The position numbers and the translations under genes were made by a program. From Geomonas diazotrophica (GTDB lineage Bacteria; Desulfobacterota; Desulfuromonadia; Geobacterales; Geobacteraceae): a DNA stretch of 64,000 bases. The DNA is taken from contig NZ_JAHLMF010000008.1 of NCBI RefSeq assembly GCF_018919385.1, positions 248,001 through 312,000 of the forward strand, in the 5' to 3' direction. Below are positions 43,932 to 53,329 of this stretch, piece after piece (position 1 is the stretch's first letter; every line of letters starts with the position of its first letter). The notes beneath the pieces are model-generated. The model was not told where the DNA came from. It did no database searches and saw only the letters and a list, made by a program, of their open reading frames with translations.

Positions 43932-44848
43932 CAGACCTCGAGGGCCCCGATCAGCGAGCGGACGCTTTCGATGCCGTGCTCGACCAGGTACTGTTCCATC
44001 TCCTGCGCGATCCTCTGCGCGGCGGAAGGATCGAGAAAGCTCGCGGTACCCACCTGGATGGCGGTGGCGCCGGCCAGCATGAACTCGAGGGCATCCCTGC
44101 CGTTCATGATGCCGCCGATGCCGATGAGGGGCAGCCTGACCGCTTTGGCCACCTGCCAGACCATCCTGAGCGCCACCGGTTTTATGGCGGGACCGGAGAG
44201 GCCGCCGGTGACGTTGGCCAGTACCGGGCGGCGGCGCTCCAGGTCGATGGCCATGCCGGTCAGGGTGTTGATGAGCGATAGCGCGTCGGCGCCGGCATCG
44301 GCGCACGCCTTGGCCATGACAACCACGTCGGTCACGTTGGGGGAGAGCTTCACGATGAGCGGCTTGGAGGTGTTCCTCTTGACCAGCGAAACGACCTCCT
44401 GGGCGGCGCCCGGGTCAGTGCCGAACACGATCCCCCCCTGCTTCACGTTGGGGCAGGAGATGTTCACCTCGATGCCGGCCACGCCGGCCAGGCCGTCCAG
44501 GCGGCTCGCCACCTCGCCGTACTCCTCGAGGGTATTGCCGTAGAGGTTGGCTATCACCGGCGTGTTCACGTTTTTCAGGTAGGGGAGCTTCTGCTCGATG
44601 AAGGCGTCTATCCCCACGTTCTGCAGGCCGATCGCGTTCAGCATCCCTCCCGGCGTCTCCACGATGCGCGGGGTCGGGTTGCCGGCCTTGGGCTTCAGGG
44701 AGAGCCCCTTGGTCACCATGGCGCCGATGCTCTCCAGATCGAGGTAGTCGGCGAACTCGGCGCCGTAGCCGAAGGTGCCGGAAGCGGTCATCACGGGGTT
44801 GCGCATCGGGATCCCGGCGAGGACCACGGACATGTCAGGTCGTTGCAT
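43931..44848 (-). CDS. pyrD: dihydroorotate dehydrogenase, catalytic subunit (type 1B)
   Basis: A 305-residue FMN enzyme of pyrimidine synthesis. FMN and substrate motifs include [33 protein letters not shown] (with the catalytic cysteine of type 1 enzymes) and [19 protein letters not shown]. The type 1B form uses NAD through PyrK, whose gene is directly upstream. I chose the second ATG (44848), spaced six bases from GGAG; the first ATG lies inside pyrK. Confidence 0.95.
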   Translation of the reverse strand: MQRPDMSVVLAGIPMRNPVMTASGTFGYGAEFADYLDLESIGAMVTKGLSLKPKAGNPTPRIVETPGGMLNAIGLQNVGIDAFIEQKLPYLKNVNTPVIANLYGNTLEEYGEVASRLDGLAGVAGIEVNISCPNVKQGGIVFGTDPGAAQEVVSLVKRNTSKPLIVKLSPNVTDVVVMAKACADAGADALSLINTLTGMAIDLERRRPVLANVTGGLSGPAIKPVALRMVWQVAKAVRLPLIGIGGIMNGRDALEFMLAGATAIQVGTASFLDPSAAQRIAQEMEQYLVEHGIESVRSLIGALEV

Positions 44849-44850
44849 TG

Positions 44851-45660
44851 CTAACTCCATTGCAGTTCAAAGCTGTCGAAGACGGGACCGTCCTTGCAGA
44901 CGCAGCGGTAGTCGGGGGTCTCGTCGGTGTGATTGGCCCCCTTCATGACGCAGCCAAGGCAGGCGCCCACGCCGCAGGCCATGTACGCCTCCATGGAAAC
45001 CTGGCAGGGGACGCCGTGCTTCTGGGACATCTTGGCCACCGCGTTCAGCATCGGCGTCGGGCCGCAGGCGAAGATGCGCATGTCGGAGGAGAGGTGGCGT
45101 TCCAGCACCTGGGTGACGAAACCGCGTTCGCCCAGGGTGCCGTCGTCGGTCGCCACGTAGGTCTCGACGCCGAGCCTCTCGAATTCGGTGATGCAGAGGA
45201 CGTCGTCGCGGTTGCGTCCCCCGGCGAACAGGCGCACCTTTTCGCCGCGCTCCTTCAGCTCCTTGGCGAGGTAATAAAGCGGCGCGAGCCCAACGCCGCC
45301 TCCCACCAGCACCTTCTCCTCACCGGCAGGTCCCATCTGGAACCCCTTGCCCAGCGGGACCAGGAGGTCGACCAGGTCGCCGTGGTGCAGCGCGGAAAGG
45401 AGCTTGGTCCCCTTTCCCACCACCTTGTACAGGATCTCGCAGTAGACCTGCGCGCCGCAGCCGGCGTATTCGGGAACGAAGCTCCCCACGTCGAAGAGCC
45501 CGAAGGGGCGCCTGAGCAGGGGGTCGATGGCGTCGTTCACCTTGAGCATGACAAACTGCCCGGGCACCGCGGAGGCGAGCTCCTGGGGGGCCGTCATCCT
45601 CATCCTGAAGTAGTTGGGTGACACCTCGACGTTGGAGATAACCATGGATTTAAACTGCAT
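44851..45660 (-). CDS. pyrK: dihydroorotate dehydrogenase electron transfer subunit
   Basis: A 269-residue protein of the ferredoxin-reductase fold: FAD-binding ([10 protein letters not shown]), NAD-binding ([19 protein letters not shown]) and a C-terminal 2Fe-2S motif with CGVGACLGC and a distant [11 protein letters not shown]. It passes electrons between NAD and PyrD. It overlaps the RimI gene upstream by 11 bp and is followed by pyrD after two bases. Confidence 0.95.
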   Translation of the reverse strand: MQFKSMVISNVEVSPNYFRMRMTAPQELASAVPGQFVMLKVNDAIDPLLRRPFGLFDVGSFVPEYAGCGAQVYCEILYKVVGKGTKLLSALHHGDLVDLLVPLGKGFQMGPAGEEKVLVGGGVGLAPLYYLAKELKERGEKVRLFAGGRNRDDVLCITEFERLGVETYVATDDGTLGERGFVTQVLERHLSSDMRIFACGPTPMLNAVAKMSQKHGVPCQVSMEAYMACGVGACLGCVMKGANHTDETPDYRCVCKDGPVFDSFELQWS

Positions 45661-46156
45661 CGCATTCCTCTACTTGAGCTATGGATAGGTCCATCAGAAT
45701 GGCGTCGTCGCCATTTTCGTAGTAATTCCTGCGGCGCCCCACCTCGGCAAAGCCCAGACGCCGGTACAGCGAGATCGCCTCGTGGTTGCCCACCCGCACT
45801 TCCAGGCAGAGCAGGGCGAGCTTCCGCTGCCGGCAGAAGGCGACAGCCCAGTCGACCAGCGCGCGTCCGATCCCGCCCCCCCTGGCCCCAGGGTCTACGG
45901 CGACATCGAGGATCTCGGCCTCGTCCAGCACCTGCTTCAGGCAGAGGTAGCCGGCGACCTTCCCTGCGCCGGTCACGGCGACCACCGGGTGGCTGCCGGG
46001 GCTTTCCATCTCGTCCAGGAAATGGCGCCGGGTCCAGGGGCGGGGGAACGAGGCGGACTCGATTTCGAGGACGCTGTCTAAGTCCTCGTCACACATGGGA
46101 CGCAGTGTTATTTTCTTCCCCGGGGCTGACACAGCAAGGCATATTAAGCAAAGCAC
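45650..46156 (-). CDS. rimI: ribosomal protein S18 alanine N-acetyltransferase-like GNAT protein
   Basis: A GNAT acetyltransferase of up to 168 residues: EIESASFPRPWTRRHFLDEM, the acetyl-CoA loop DPGARGGGIGRALVDWA, and LEVRVGNHEAISLYRRLGF followed by YYENGDDAILM, as in RimI. RimI acetylates the N-terminus of S18. The start is uncertain: the ATG at 46156 has no ribosome site, and GTG at 46132 or the ATG at 46095 are alternatives. It is the first gene of the pyrK-pyrD operon and divergent from purM. Confidence 0.85.
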   Translation of the reverse strand: MLCLICLAVSAPGKKITLRPMCDEDLDSVLEIESASFPRPWTRRHFLDEMESPGSHPVVAVTGAGKVAGYLCLKQVLDEAEILDVAVDPGARGGGIGRALVDWAVAFCRQRKLALLCLEVRVGNHEAISLYRRLGFAEVGRRRNYYENGDDAILMDLSIAQVEECDAV

Positions 46157-46182
46157 CAGTCGAAGTAAACAATTTTTTCACT

Positions 46183-46211
46183 TTGACTTTTACTGGGGAA
46201 TGGGATAAATT
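46183..46211 (+). promoter_or_regulatory. promoter of purM-purN
   Basis: TTGACT (46183-46188), 17 bp, TAAATT (46206-46211), about 28 bp ahead of the purM start codon. I see no purine riboswitch in the short leader. Confidence 0.55.
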
Positions 46212-46239
46212 TCTCCTTTAATTTATTGGAGGTTTCACC

Positions 46240-47286
46240 TTGAAAGAGAAGAAAATCACATATAAAGACGCCGGTGTAGACATAGACGCTGGCAACACTT
46301 TCGTCAAGATGATCAAGCCGTTGGTCAAGGCCACTTCCCGTCCGGAAGTCCTTGCCGACATCGGCGGTTTTGGCGGTCTCTTCTCGTTGAACACCGGCAA
46401 GTACAAACATCCCGTGCTCGTCTCCGGCACCGACGGTGTCGGCACCAAGCTGAAACTTGCCTTCCTCGCCGACCGTCATGACACCATCGGCATCGACCTG
46501 GTGGCGATGTGCGTCAACGACATCATCGTGCAGGGCGCCGAGCCCCTCTTCTTCCTGGACTACCTGGCCACCGCCAAGCTCGACCCCGCCAAGGGCGCCT
46601 CCATCATCAAGGGTGTCTCCGAGGGTTGCGTCCAGGCAGGCTGCGCCCTGATCGGCGGAGAAACCGCAGAGATGCCCGGCTTCTACACCGGCGACGAGTA
46701 CGACATGGCCGGCTTCGCGGTCGGCGTGGTGGAGCGCGAGAAGATCATCGACGGCTCCTCCATCACCGTGGGCAACAAGCTGATCGGCCTCACCTCCTCC
46801 GGCCTGCACTCCAACGGCTACTCCCTGGCCAGAAAGGTCATCCTGGAGCACATGGGGCTGAACATCAACGACGAGATTCCCGGCCTGGGCAAGACCGTCG
46901 CCGAGGAACTCCTCACCCCGACGCGCATCTACGTCCGTTCCGTCCTGAACCTGCTTCGGGACTTCAACATCAGCGGCCTCGCCCACATCACCGGCGGCGG
47001 GCTCCTGGAGAACGTCCCCCGCGTCCTTCCCAACGGCTGCAAGGCCGTGATCAAGAAGGACAGCTGGGAGATCCCCGAGATCTTCAAGATCATCGAGAAA
47101 GGCGGCAACATCGAGGAGAACGAGATGTTCCGTACCTTCAACTGCGGCATCGGCATGGTCCTGGTGGTCCCTGAGAACGAGGCCGACGACATCATGATCA
47201 GGCTCACCGGGCTCAACGAGACCGCTTTCGTCATCGGCGATGTCGTCAAGTGCGACGCCGGCAAGGAGTGCGTGGAGCTGGTCTGA
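46240..47286 (+). CDS. purM: phosphoribosylformylglycinamidine cyclo-ligase (AIR synthetase)
   Basis: A 348-residue enzyme of normal length for purine synthesis step five. It starts with TTG behind GGAGG. Motifs include [61 protein letters not shown] and [15 protein letters not shown]. It is followed after 17 bp by purN, the enzyme two steps earlier in the same pathway. Confidence 0.97.
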   Translation: MKEKKITYKDAGVDIDAGNTFVKMIKPLVKATSRPEVLADIGGFGGLFSLNTGKYKHPVLVSGTDGVGTKLKLAFLADRHDTIGIDLVAMCVNDIIVQGAEPLFFLDYLATAKLDPAKGASIIKGVSEGCVQAGCALIGGETAEMPGFYTGDEYDMAGFAVGVVEREKIIDGSSITVGNKLIGLTSSGLHSNGYSLARKVILEHMGLNINDEIPGLGKTVAEELLTPTRIYVRSVLNLLRDFNISGLAHITGGGLLENVPRVLPNGCKAVIKKDSWEIPEIFKIIEKGGNIEENEMFRTFNCGIGMVLVVPENEADDIMIRLTGLNETAFVIGDVVKCDAGKECVELV

Positions 47287-47302
47287 TCCGCGCGGAGCCT
47301 TT

Positions 47303-47917
47303 ATGGGAAATGAGCTCAAGATAGGGGTACTGATCTCCGGCAGCGGCAGCAACCTGCAGTCGATCATGGACGCCTGCGCCAAGGGCACCATCAACGGTCG
47401 CGTGGTCTGCGTGATCAGCAACAAGGCGGACGCCTTCGGCCTGGAGCGGGCCAGGAAGGCCGGCATCCCGGCTCTGCACCTGGACCACCGCGCCTACACC
47501 GGCCGCGAAGCGTACGACGAGGCACTGGTGGCAACCCTGCGCGAGTTCGACGTGGACCTGGTGGTGCTGGCGGGCTTCATGCGCATCATCACCTCGGTGC
47601 TTTTGGACGCCTTCCCGATGCGCGTCATGAACATCCATCCGGCGCTGCTCCCCGCCTTCCCCGGGCTGCACGCCCAACGCCAAGCCCTGGAATACGGCGC
47701 CAAGGTCGCCGGTTGCACCGTCCACTTCGTGGACTGCGGCACCGACACCGGGCCGATCATCATCCAGGCTGCGGTGCCGATTCTCGCGGGGGACACCGAG
47801 GAGAGCCTGTGTGCCCGCATCCAGAAGGAAGAGCACCGCATCTACCCCGAGGCGGTCCGCCTCTTCTCAGAAGGGCTTTTGCAGGTCGATGGCAGGGTGG
47901 TCACCGTCTCGGCCTGA
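47303..47917 (+). CDS. purN: phosphoribosylglycinamide formyltransferase
   Basis: A 204-residue folate-dependent GAR transformylase: GVLISGSGSNLQSIMDA, HRAYTGREAYDEA, the catalytic asparagine/histidine segment MNIHPALLPAFPGLHA and the aspartate in HFVDCGTDTGPII. The ATG at 47303 follows GGAG; an earlier in-frame start lies inside purM and is rejected. Confidence 0.96.
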   Translation: MGNELKIGVLISGSGSNLQSIMDACAKGTINGRVVCVISNKADAFGLERARKAGIPALHLDHRAYTGREAYDEALVATLREFDVDLVVLAGFMRIITSVLLDAFPMRVMNIHPALLPAFPGLHAQRQALEYGAKVAGCTVHFVDCGTDTGPIIIQAAVPILAGDTEESLCARIQKEEHRIYPEAVRLFSEGLLQVDGRVVTVSA

Positions 47918-47943
47918 CCACGAAACAACATAGCAAAATCAGA

Positions 47944-47970
47944 ACCCCCTCCTGCGCGAGGGGGTTTTTC
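47944..47970 (+). terminator. rho-independent terminator of purM-purN
   Basis: AACCCCCTC / GAGGGGGTT stem with a CTGCGC loop, followed by TTTTTCTTT, 27 bp after purN. Confidence 0.9.
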
Positions 47971-48043
47971 TTTGCCCGCACCAAGCCCTCCCCGTGCCTC
48001 TTTCCCGTGGCGCCTTAGCGATGTTTCTGCTATAACCACGCCC

Positions 48044-48886
48044 ATGCCCATTCATCACCTCGCCAGATTGCTGCTGTTCGCCCTGCTCACCGTCCTTTTG
48101 TGCGGCTGCTCCATCTCCCAGGCCCTGCGGGTCCGGGACCGCACCACCGTAGACGTAGACAGCATGATCGCCGATATCTCGGACGCGCCGGTGATCTTTC
48201 TAGGCGAAAGGCACGACGAGCCTGCACATCACGATCTGCAGTTGCGGGTGCTCAAGGCTTTGCAGGCTCAAGGAAGGGATATTGCCATCGGCATGGAGAT
48301 GTTCGAGAGCGTGAGCCAGCCCGCACTTGATGCGTGGAGCGCCGGAAGGGTGCCGGAAGAGGCCTTTCGCAAGGTGTACCAGTGGAGTTGGCGCCACATC
48401 CCCTGGGGCATGTACAGCGACATCTTTTTCTTTGCCCGTGACAACCACATCCCCATCGTGGCGCTGAACGCGCCGCGCGGCATCGTCCAGAACGTCGCGC
48501 AGCGCGGCTTCGGCTCCCTAAAAGCCGCCGAGCTCGCGGACCTGCCGCCCGATGTCGACGCGAGGGTGACCGACCAGTTCCTAAACTTCATGCGGGGATC
48601 CTTCCCAAGCCACAGCCGAAGCGGCGACGCATTCCGGCACATCGCCGAGGCGCAGATGCTGCGCAACTTGGTGATGGCCAGGCGCATATACGACTATCTC
48701 GCAGCGCACCCGAAAAAGGTAATGGTCGTGATCGCTGGGGGTGGGCACGCGCGTGGGGTCGGCGGGGTTCCAGCCGAATTGAGGGGAAACCTGAACTACA
48801 GGATTGTGCTCCCGCCGGTTCCGCCGTTGGACGAGGAGAGCGTTACCCCCGAGGACGCGGATTACCTGCTGATGGAGCGGTTCTGA
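48044..48886 (+). CDS. ChaN family lipoprotein
   Basis: A 280-residue lipoprotein with a signal peptide and lipobox LLCGC (residues 19-23). The ChaN/haem-binding-uptake fold shows VIFLGERHDEPAHHDLQL, AIGMEMFESVSQPALDAW, NAPRGIVQNVAQRG and VIAGGGHARGVGGVP. ChaN of Campylobacter binds haem; many homologues have no assigned role. The start at 48044 precedes a clean signal peptide; its ribosome site is poor. The gene lies after the purN terminator and converges on the FlhB-like gene. Confidence 0.85.
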   Translation: MPIHHLARLLLFALLTVLLCGCSISQALRVRDRTTVDVDSMIADISDAPVIFLGERHDEPAHHDLQLRVLKALQAQGRDIAIGMEMFESVSQPALDAWSAGRVPEEAFRKVYQWSWRHIPWGMYSDIFFFARDNHIPIVALNAPRGIVQNVAQRGFGSLKAAELADLPPDVDARVTDQFLNFMRGSFPSHSRSGDAFRHIAEAQMLRNLVMARRIYDYLAAHPKKVMVVIAGGGHARGVGGVPAELRGNLNYRIVLPPVPPLDEESVTPEDADYLLMERF

Positions 48887-48907
48887 GCGGGGAATTCGGG
48901 TGGCGTG

Positions 48908-49192
48908 TCAGAGCTGCTGCTCCAGTTGCTGGTCCAGCGAGTAGAGCCATGCCAGCAACTCGGCGACGGCCTGGTACAGTTCCGGCGGGATTTCCGCGTC
49001 GAGATCGATCTGCATCAGCATGGCGACCAATTCGGGGGACTGGTGCACGTACACGCCGTGCTCCTTGGCGAGCGAGATGATCGCCTCCGCGCTGATGCCG
49101 GCCCCCTTGGCGATGACCCTGGGGGCACCCGCCTCGTCGGGGTTATAGGCCATGGCGACCGCGCGCTTCATGTCCGAGCTCTTCTTAGCCAT
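48908..49192 (-). CDS. FlhB C-terminal-domain-like small protein (FhlB/FlhX type)
   Basis: A 94-residue protein resembling only the cytoplasmic C-terminal domain of the flagellar export component FlhB: MAKKSSDMKRAVAMAYNP is followed by APRVIAKGAGISAEAIISLAKEHGVYVHQSPELVAML (quoted in parts). The FlhB self-cleavage motif NPTH is altered to NPDE, so the protein should not cleave. It overlaps the end of the FliK-like gene by 8 bp. Such pairs are known as stand-alone export-switch relatives; no flagellar gene lies next to them. Confidence 0.85.
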   Translation of the reverse strand: MAKKSSDMKRAVAMAYNPDEAGAPRVIAKGAGISAEAIISLAKEHGVYVHQSPELVAMLMQIDLDAEIPPELYQAVAELLAWLYSLDQQLEQQL

Positions 49193-50129
49193 CCTTGGCC
49201 GCCATCTTGTTCAGGTGCAGTCCCTGTGAGGCAAGCGAGGTTCTCAGTTCGCCGCTCCCTTGACGCAAAAGCTCGGAAGCGCCGGGACGATCACAGACCA
49301 GCTCCACGTTGATCCCTTCGGGGGTGAAACGCAGGTGCGCCTTTACCCCCCCAAGGCGCGGCAGTTCCAGCGCCAGGTTCGCCTCGATCCCCTGCTCCCA
49401 CTGCTCGGCGCCCCCTTCCCCTATTACCAGCCTCATCTCCTGTCCGGGCCAGGCCTCCCCCTGCCAAGCCAGCACGCCGGTGTTCAGCAGGTGGAGCTGT
49501 TCCTTTATGAGCGGCAGGGTGCGGCCGTCGGCGATGGCGCCACCGGCCGTCTCCTCTCCGGCCGAGCCCCCTTCCCTTTCCGACAACATGCGGGAAAGCT
49601 TCCCCTGGGGTTCCTTGAGCAGCTCTTTGAGGGGTAGCCCCCCGAGAGCCCACTGGGCCAGGTGCGATTCGTAGAAGAGGCCGTTCTGGGTGAGGCTCGT
49701 CTTCAGCCTTCCGGCAAGTTGGGCTGCGACCTGCTCCGGGTGCTCGACCAGCGGATCCTGCGCAGACGGCAGCACGGGCGCGTTCTGCACTACGTCCGCG
49801 AGCCACTTGCCCATGGAGCTCAGCTGCACCGACTCGGTCTGGGGGCGCAGCATCTGGAAGGTCACGCGGGGATCCGCGGTCACGAAGGTCAGCTCCAGGG
49901 TTTCCCCCGGCTGCACGTTGAGCGGGATCTCCAGCTTATAAAGCTCTCCAGCCACCCGCGCCAGGTACAAGTTGTTGGGAAGGTTGGCGATGATCTCGGC
50001 CTTGACCTGCTGCCCCGGGTTGAGCTGCAACAGGGAGCTGGCGCGCTCCTGCACGTCGGCGGTCGGAGTCACCGCCGTCTTGGCCAGGATGGTCAGAACC
50101 TGCTTTTGAGTTTCGTCGTTGATCAACAT
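49185..50129 (-). CDS. FliK-like flagellar hook-length control protein
   Basis: A 314-residue protein with a beta-rich N-terminal third (about 20-95, KAEIIANLPNNLYLARVAGEL), a Gln/Ala/Pro-rich middle and a C-terminal domain (about 225-305: VKAHLRFTPEGINVELVCDRP, ELLRQGSGELRTSLASQGL) like the FliK C-terminal substrate-switch domain. It is co-transcribed with the FlhB-like gene, which suggests a pair that modulates type III export specificity. Confidence 0.75.
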   Translation of the reverse strand: MLINDETQKQVLTILAKTAVTPTADVQERASSLLQLNPGQQVKAEIIANLPNNLYLARVAGELYKLEIPLNVQPGETLELTFVTADPRVTFQMLRPQTESVQLSSMGKWLADVVQNAPVLPSAQDPLVEHPEQVAAQLAGRLKTSLTQNGLFYESHLAQWALGGLPLKELLKEPQGKLSRMLSEREGGSAGEETAGGAIADGRTLPLIKEQLHLLNTGVLAWQGEAWPGQEMRLVIGEGGAEQWEQGIEANLALELPRLGGVKAHLRFTPEGINVELVCDRPGASELLRQGSGELRTSLASQGLHLNKMAAKDG

Positions 50130-50154
50130 GCCGCGTCCCCAGCAACGACCGTAA

Positions 50155-50206
50155 ACAGCTCTACGTTCTACAGCTCTACGTTCTACAGCTCTACGTTCTA
50201 CGTTCT
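50155..50206. repeat. tandem repeat of a 15 bp unit (ACAGCTCTACGTTCT)
   Basis: Three exact copies (50155-50199) are followed by a shortened ACGTTCT copy. The block lies between the FliK-like gene and the end of the second RND pump gene. A related ACGTTCTACGTTCT occurs at 13506-13519, between the adaptor and pump genes of the first RND system. Confidence 0.9.
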
Positions 50207-50221
50207 AAACTCCAGGAACGA

Positions 50222-53200
50222 TCACAGCCCGGGCTGCATCGCCGGCGCCTTCCTCCCGAAAAACGCCCTGCCCCTCTGCACGGCCCGGTCCAGGTAGTAG
50301 TAGACCACCGGCGTTATGTAGAGCGTCAAAAGCTGCGACACCAGGAGCCCCCCCACCACCGCAAGGCCGAGCGGCCTTCTCCCTTCCGAGCTCGCCCCGA
50401 TGGCGAGCGCGATGGGGAGGGTCCCCATGAGTGCCGCCATAGTGGTCATCATGATGGGGCGGAAACGGACCAGGCACCCCTGGTGGATCGCCTCCATCGG
50501 GCTCTTCCCCTCGCGCCTCTGGGCGTCGAGCGCGAAGTCGATCATCATGATGGCGTTCTTCTTCACGATCCCCACCAGCATGATGATGCCGACGAAGGCG
50601 TACAGGTCCAGCTCCTTGTGAAACAGCATCAGCGTCAGCAGCGCGCCGAGCCCGGCCGAAGGGAGCCCGGACAGGATGGTGATCGGGTGCACGTAGCTCT
50701 CGTACAGGATCCCGAGCACCAGGTAGATCACCACAACGGCCGCCAGCAAAAGGAGCGTCAACCCCTTGGTCGAGGACTGGAAGGCCTGGGCCGCGCCCTG
50801 GAAGCCGGTGTTGATTCCCGGGGGGAGCGTGCTCGCCGCCAGCTTCTCGACCGCCTCCACCGCCTCCCCCAGGGGAACCCCCGGCTTCACGTTGAAGGAG
50901 ACGGTGACGCTGGTGATCTGCCCCAGGTGGTTCACCGACAAAGGCCCCAGCGACTTGGTGAGCGTGGTCATGGTCGAGAGCGGCACCAGCGCGCCCGACG
51001 ACGACCTGACGTAGAGCAGCCCCAGGGCCGACGGGTCGAGACGGTACTGCGGCTCCAGTTCCAGGATCACCTGGTACTGGTTGGTCGGGGCGAAGATGGT
51101 GGAGACCTGCCTGGAGCCGTAGGCGTAATAAAGCGCGTCCTCGATCTGCTGCGCCGTGACCCCGAGCGCCGTAGCCTTGTCCCGGTCGATGTTCAGGTCG
51201 ACCTGCGGGTTCTTGAGCTGCAGGTCGCTGGTCACGTCGAGCAGCTGCGGCACCTGCTTCAGCTTCTGCTCGAAGGCGGCAGCGCTGTCGTAGAGGAGCT
51301 GGGTCTCGGGGCTTTGCAGCACGAACTGGTACTGGCTCTTCGAGAGCTGTGCCTCAAGCCTGATCGGCGGCGGGTTCTGCATGAAGCTCTGGATCCCCGG
51401 CACCTCGGCCAGCTTCGGGCGCAACTGCTGGATCACCTGGTCGACCGTTTCCTTTCTCTCACTTCTCGGCTTGAGCGTGACAAACATGAAGCCGGAATTG
51501 GAGCCGACCCGGGAACCCGAGGCGCCGACCGTGGACATGAATCCCTTGATGTTGGGGTTGGCCGCGATCCTCTTGGCGAGTTCCTGCTGGTGGGTGACCA
51601 TCTCCTCGAAGGAGGCCCCCTGCGCCCCCTCGGTGGTGCAGTAGAAGGAGTCCAGGTCCTCGCTGGGGAGAAGCCCCATCGGCATCACCTTGAAGAGATA
51701 GACCGTGACCGCGGTCATGATCAGCGTGACGGCGAGGGTGGCACGGCGGTGTTTGAGGACCGCGCTGAGTGTCCTGCTGTAGGCGGCAAGCATGGCGTCG
51801 AAGCAGCGCTCCAGGAGGAGGTACAGCCTGCCGTGGCGCTCCTCGGCGGGCGGGTGCAGAAACCGGCTGCAGAGCATGGGAGTGAGGGTCAGGGAGACCA
51901 CGCCGGAGATAAGGATGGCGCAGGTTATGGTGACGGCGAACTCGTGCAGAAGCCGCCCCAGCATCCCGCCCATGAAGAGCACCGGAATGAACACGGCCAC
52001 AAGCGAGATGGTCATGGAGACGATGGTGAAGCCGATCTCCCTGGCCCCCTTCAAGGCGGCCTCCATGGGGCGCTCCCCCTGCTCCATGTGGCGCACGATG
52101 TTTTCCAGCATGACGATGGCGTCGTCCACCACGAACCCGACCGAGAGGGTGAGCGCCATCAGGGTGATGTTGTTCACCGAGAAATGCAGGGCGTACATCG
52201 CGGCGAAGGTGCCGATGAGCGAGATGGGGAGCGCTAGGCTCGGTATCACCGTGGCGGAGAGGTTCCTGAGGAACAGGAAGATCACCATGATCACCAGCGC
52301 GATGGTGAGCACCAGGGTGAACTTGACGTCGGCCACGGAGTGCCGGATGGCCTGGGAGCGGTCGTAGAGCTCGTGCAGGGTGACCGCGCCGGGCAGTTGG
52401 TCGCGGAATCCGGGGAGGAGTTTCTTGATGGAATCCACCACCTCGATGGTGTTGGTGCCCGGCTGTCGCTGCACGGCGAGGATGATGGCACGCTCGCTGC
52501 CGTTGAACCAGGCGGCGAGCTTGTCGTTCTCAACCGAGTCGATCACGCTGCCGAGGTCGGACAGCCGCACAGGGGAGCCGCCGCGGTAGGCGACGATCAG
52601 CGGGCGATACGCGGCGGCGTCGAGAAGCTCCCCCTGTGACTGTATGGAGAACGACTTGCTGGAGTCCTGCAGGGTGCCCGTGGGGAGGTTAACGTTGCCG
52701 CCGGAGAGCGCCTGCGACACCTCGTCGATGCCGATCTTCCGGGAAGCAAGCGCCATGGGGTTCAGCCGCGCCCGGACCGCGTACTTCTGAGGACCGTAGA
52801 TCTGCACCTGGGCCACACCGCTCACCATGGAGATACGCTGCGCGATCATGGTGTCGGCGTACTCGTTCACCCGGGACAGCGGCAGCGTCTTCGAACTGAG
52901 CACCAGGTAGAGCACCGGCTGGTCGGCCGGGTTCACCTTCTGGTAGGAGGGGGGGGACGGCATGTCCTGGGGGAGCTGCCGGCTCGCCTTGGTGATGGCG
53001 GACTGCACGTCCTGCGCCGCCGCGTCGATGTCACGCTCCAGCGCGAAGCGCAGCGTGATGCGGGTGACGCCCTGGCCGCTGGTGGAGTTCATGGTGTCGA
53101 TGCCGGCGATAGTGGAGAGCTGGCGCTCCAGGGGGGTCGCGACCGCGCTGGCCATGGTCTCCGGGCTTGCCCCCGGGAGATTCGCGGTGACCTGGATGGT

Positions 53201-53329
53201 GGGGTAATCGACGTTGGGGAGATCGTTCACCGGGAGCATCTGGTAGCCGATCAGGCCCGCGAGCACGATGGCGAGCATGACCAGGCTGGTCATCACCGGC
53301 CGCCGGATGAAGAGTTCCGCAAGGTTCAT
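50222..53329 (-). CDS. RND efflux pump, inner membrane subunit (MdtB/MdtC-like)
   Basis: A 1035-residue HAE1-type pump that starts MNLAELFIRRPVMTSLVMLA. The TM4 proton-relay pair is in GFVVDDAIVMLENIVRHM. Its periplasmic loops (LPNVDYPTIQVTANLPGASPETMA, in part) and length resemble MdtB/MdtC/MuxB. The first codon overlaps the stop of the adaptor gene. Only one pump subunit and no outer-membrane factor are present, unlike Mdt systems with two pump subunits, so the channel must come from elsewhere, for example one of the factors at 7-10 kb. Confidence 0.94.
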   Translation of the reverse strand: MNLAELFIRRPVMTSLVMLAIVLAGLIGYQMLPVNDLPNVDYPTIQVTANLPGASPETMASAVATPLERQLSTIAGIDTMNSTSGQGVTRITLRFALERDIDAAAQDVQSAITKASRQLPQDMPSPPSYQKVNPADQPVLYLVLSSKTLPLSRVNEYADTMIAQRISMVSGVAQVQIYGPQKYAVRARLNPMALASRKIGIDEVSQALSGGNVNLPTGTLQDSSKSFSIQSQGELLDAAAYRPLIVAYRGGSPVRLSDLGSVIDSVENDKLAAWFNGSERAIILAVQRQPGTNTIEVVDSIKKLLPGFRDQLPGAVTLHELYDRSQAIRHSVADVKFTLVLTIALVIMVIFLFLRNLSATVIPSLALPISLIGTFAAMYALHFSVNNITLMALTLSVGFVVDDAIVMLENIVRHMEQGERPMEAALKGAREIGFTIVSMTISLVAVFIPVLFMGGMLGRLLHEFAVTITCAILISGVVSLTLTPMLCSRFLHPPAEERHGRLYLLLERCFDAMLAAYSRTLSAVLKHRRATLAVTLIMTAVTVYLFKVMPMGLLPSEDLDSFYCTTEGAQGASFEEMVTHQQELAKRIAANPNIKGFMSTVGASGSRVGSNSGFMFVTLKPRSERKETVDQVIQQLRPKLAEVPGIQSFMQNPPPIRLEAQLSKSQYQFVLQSPETQLLYDSAAAFEQKLKQVPQLLDVTSDLQLKNPQVDLNIDRDKATALGVTAQQIEDALYYAYGSRQVSTIFAPTNQYQVILELEPQYRLDPSALGLLYVRSSSGALVPLSTMTTLTKSLGPLSVNHLGQITSVTVSFNVKPGVPLGEAVEAVEKLAASTLPPGINTGFQGAAQAFQSSTKGLTLLLLAAVVVIYLVLGILYESYVHPITILSGLPSAGLGALLTLMLFHKELDLYAFVGIIMLVGIVKKNAIMMIDFALDAQRREGKSPMEAIHQGCLVRFRPIMMTTMAALMGTLPIALAIGASSEGRRPLGLAVVGGLLVSQLLTLYITPVVYYYLDRAVQRGRAFFGRKAPAMQPGL

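Noticed and set aside
43932-44306. N-terminal extension of the KamA-like protein
   Set aside because: It lies entirely within pyrD in another frame; the overlapping stop/start TGATG gives the natural start.
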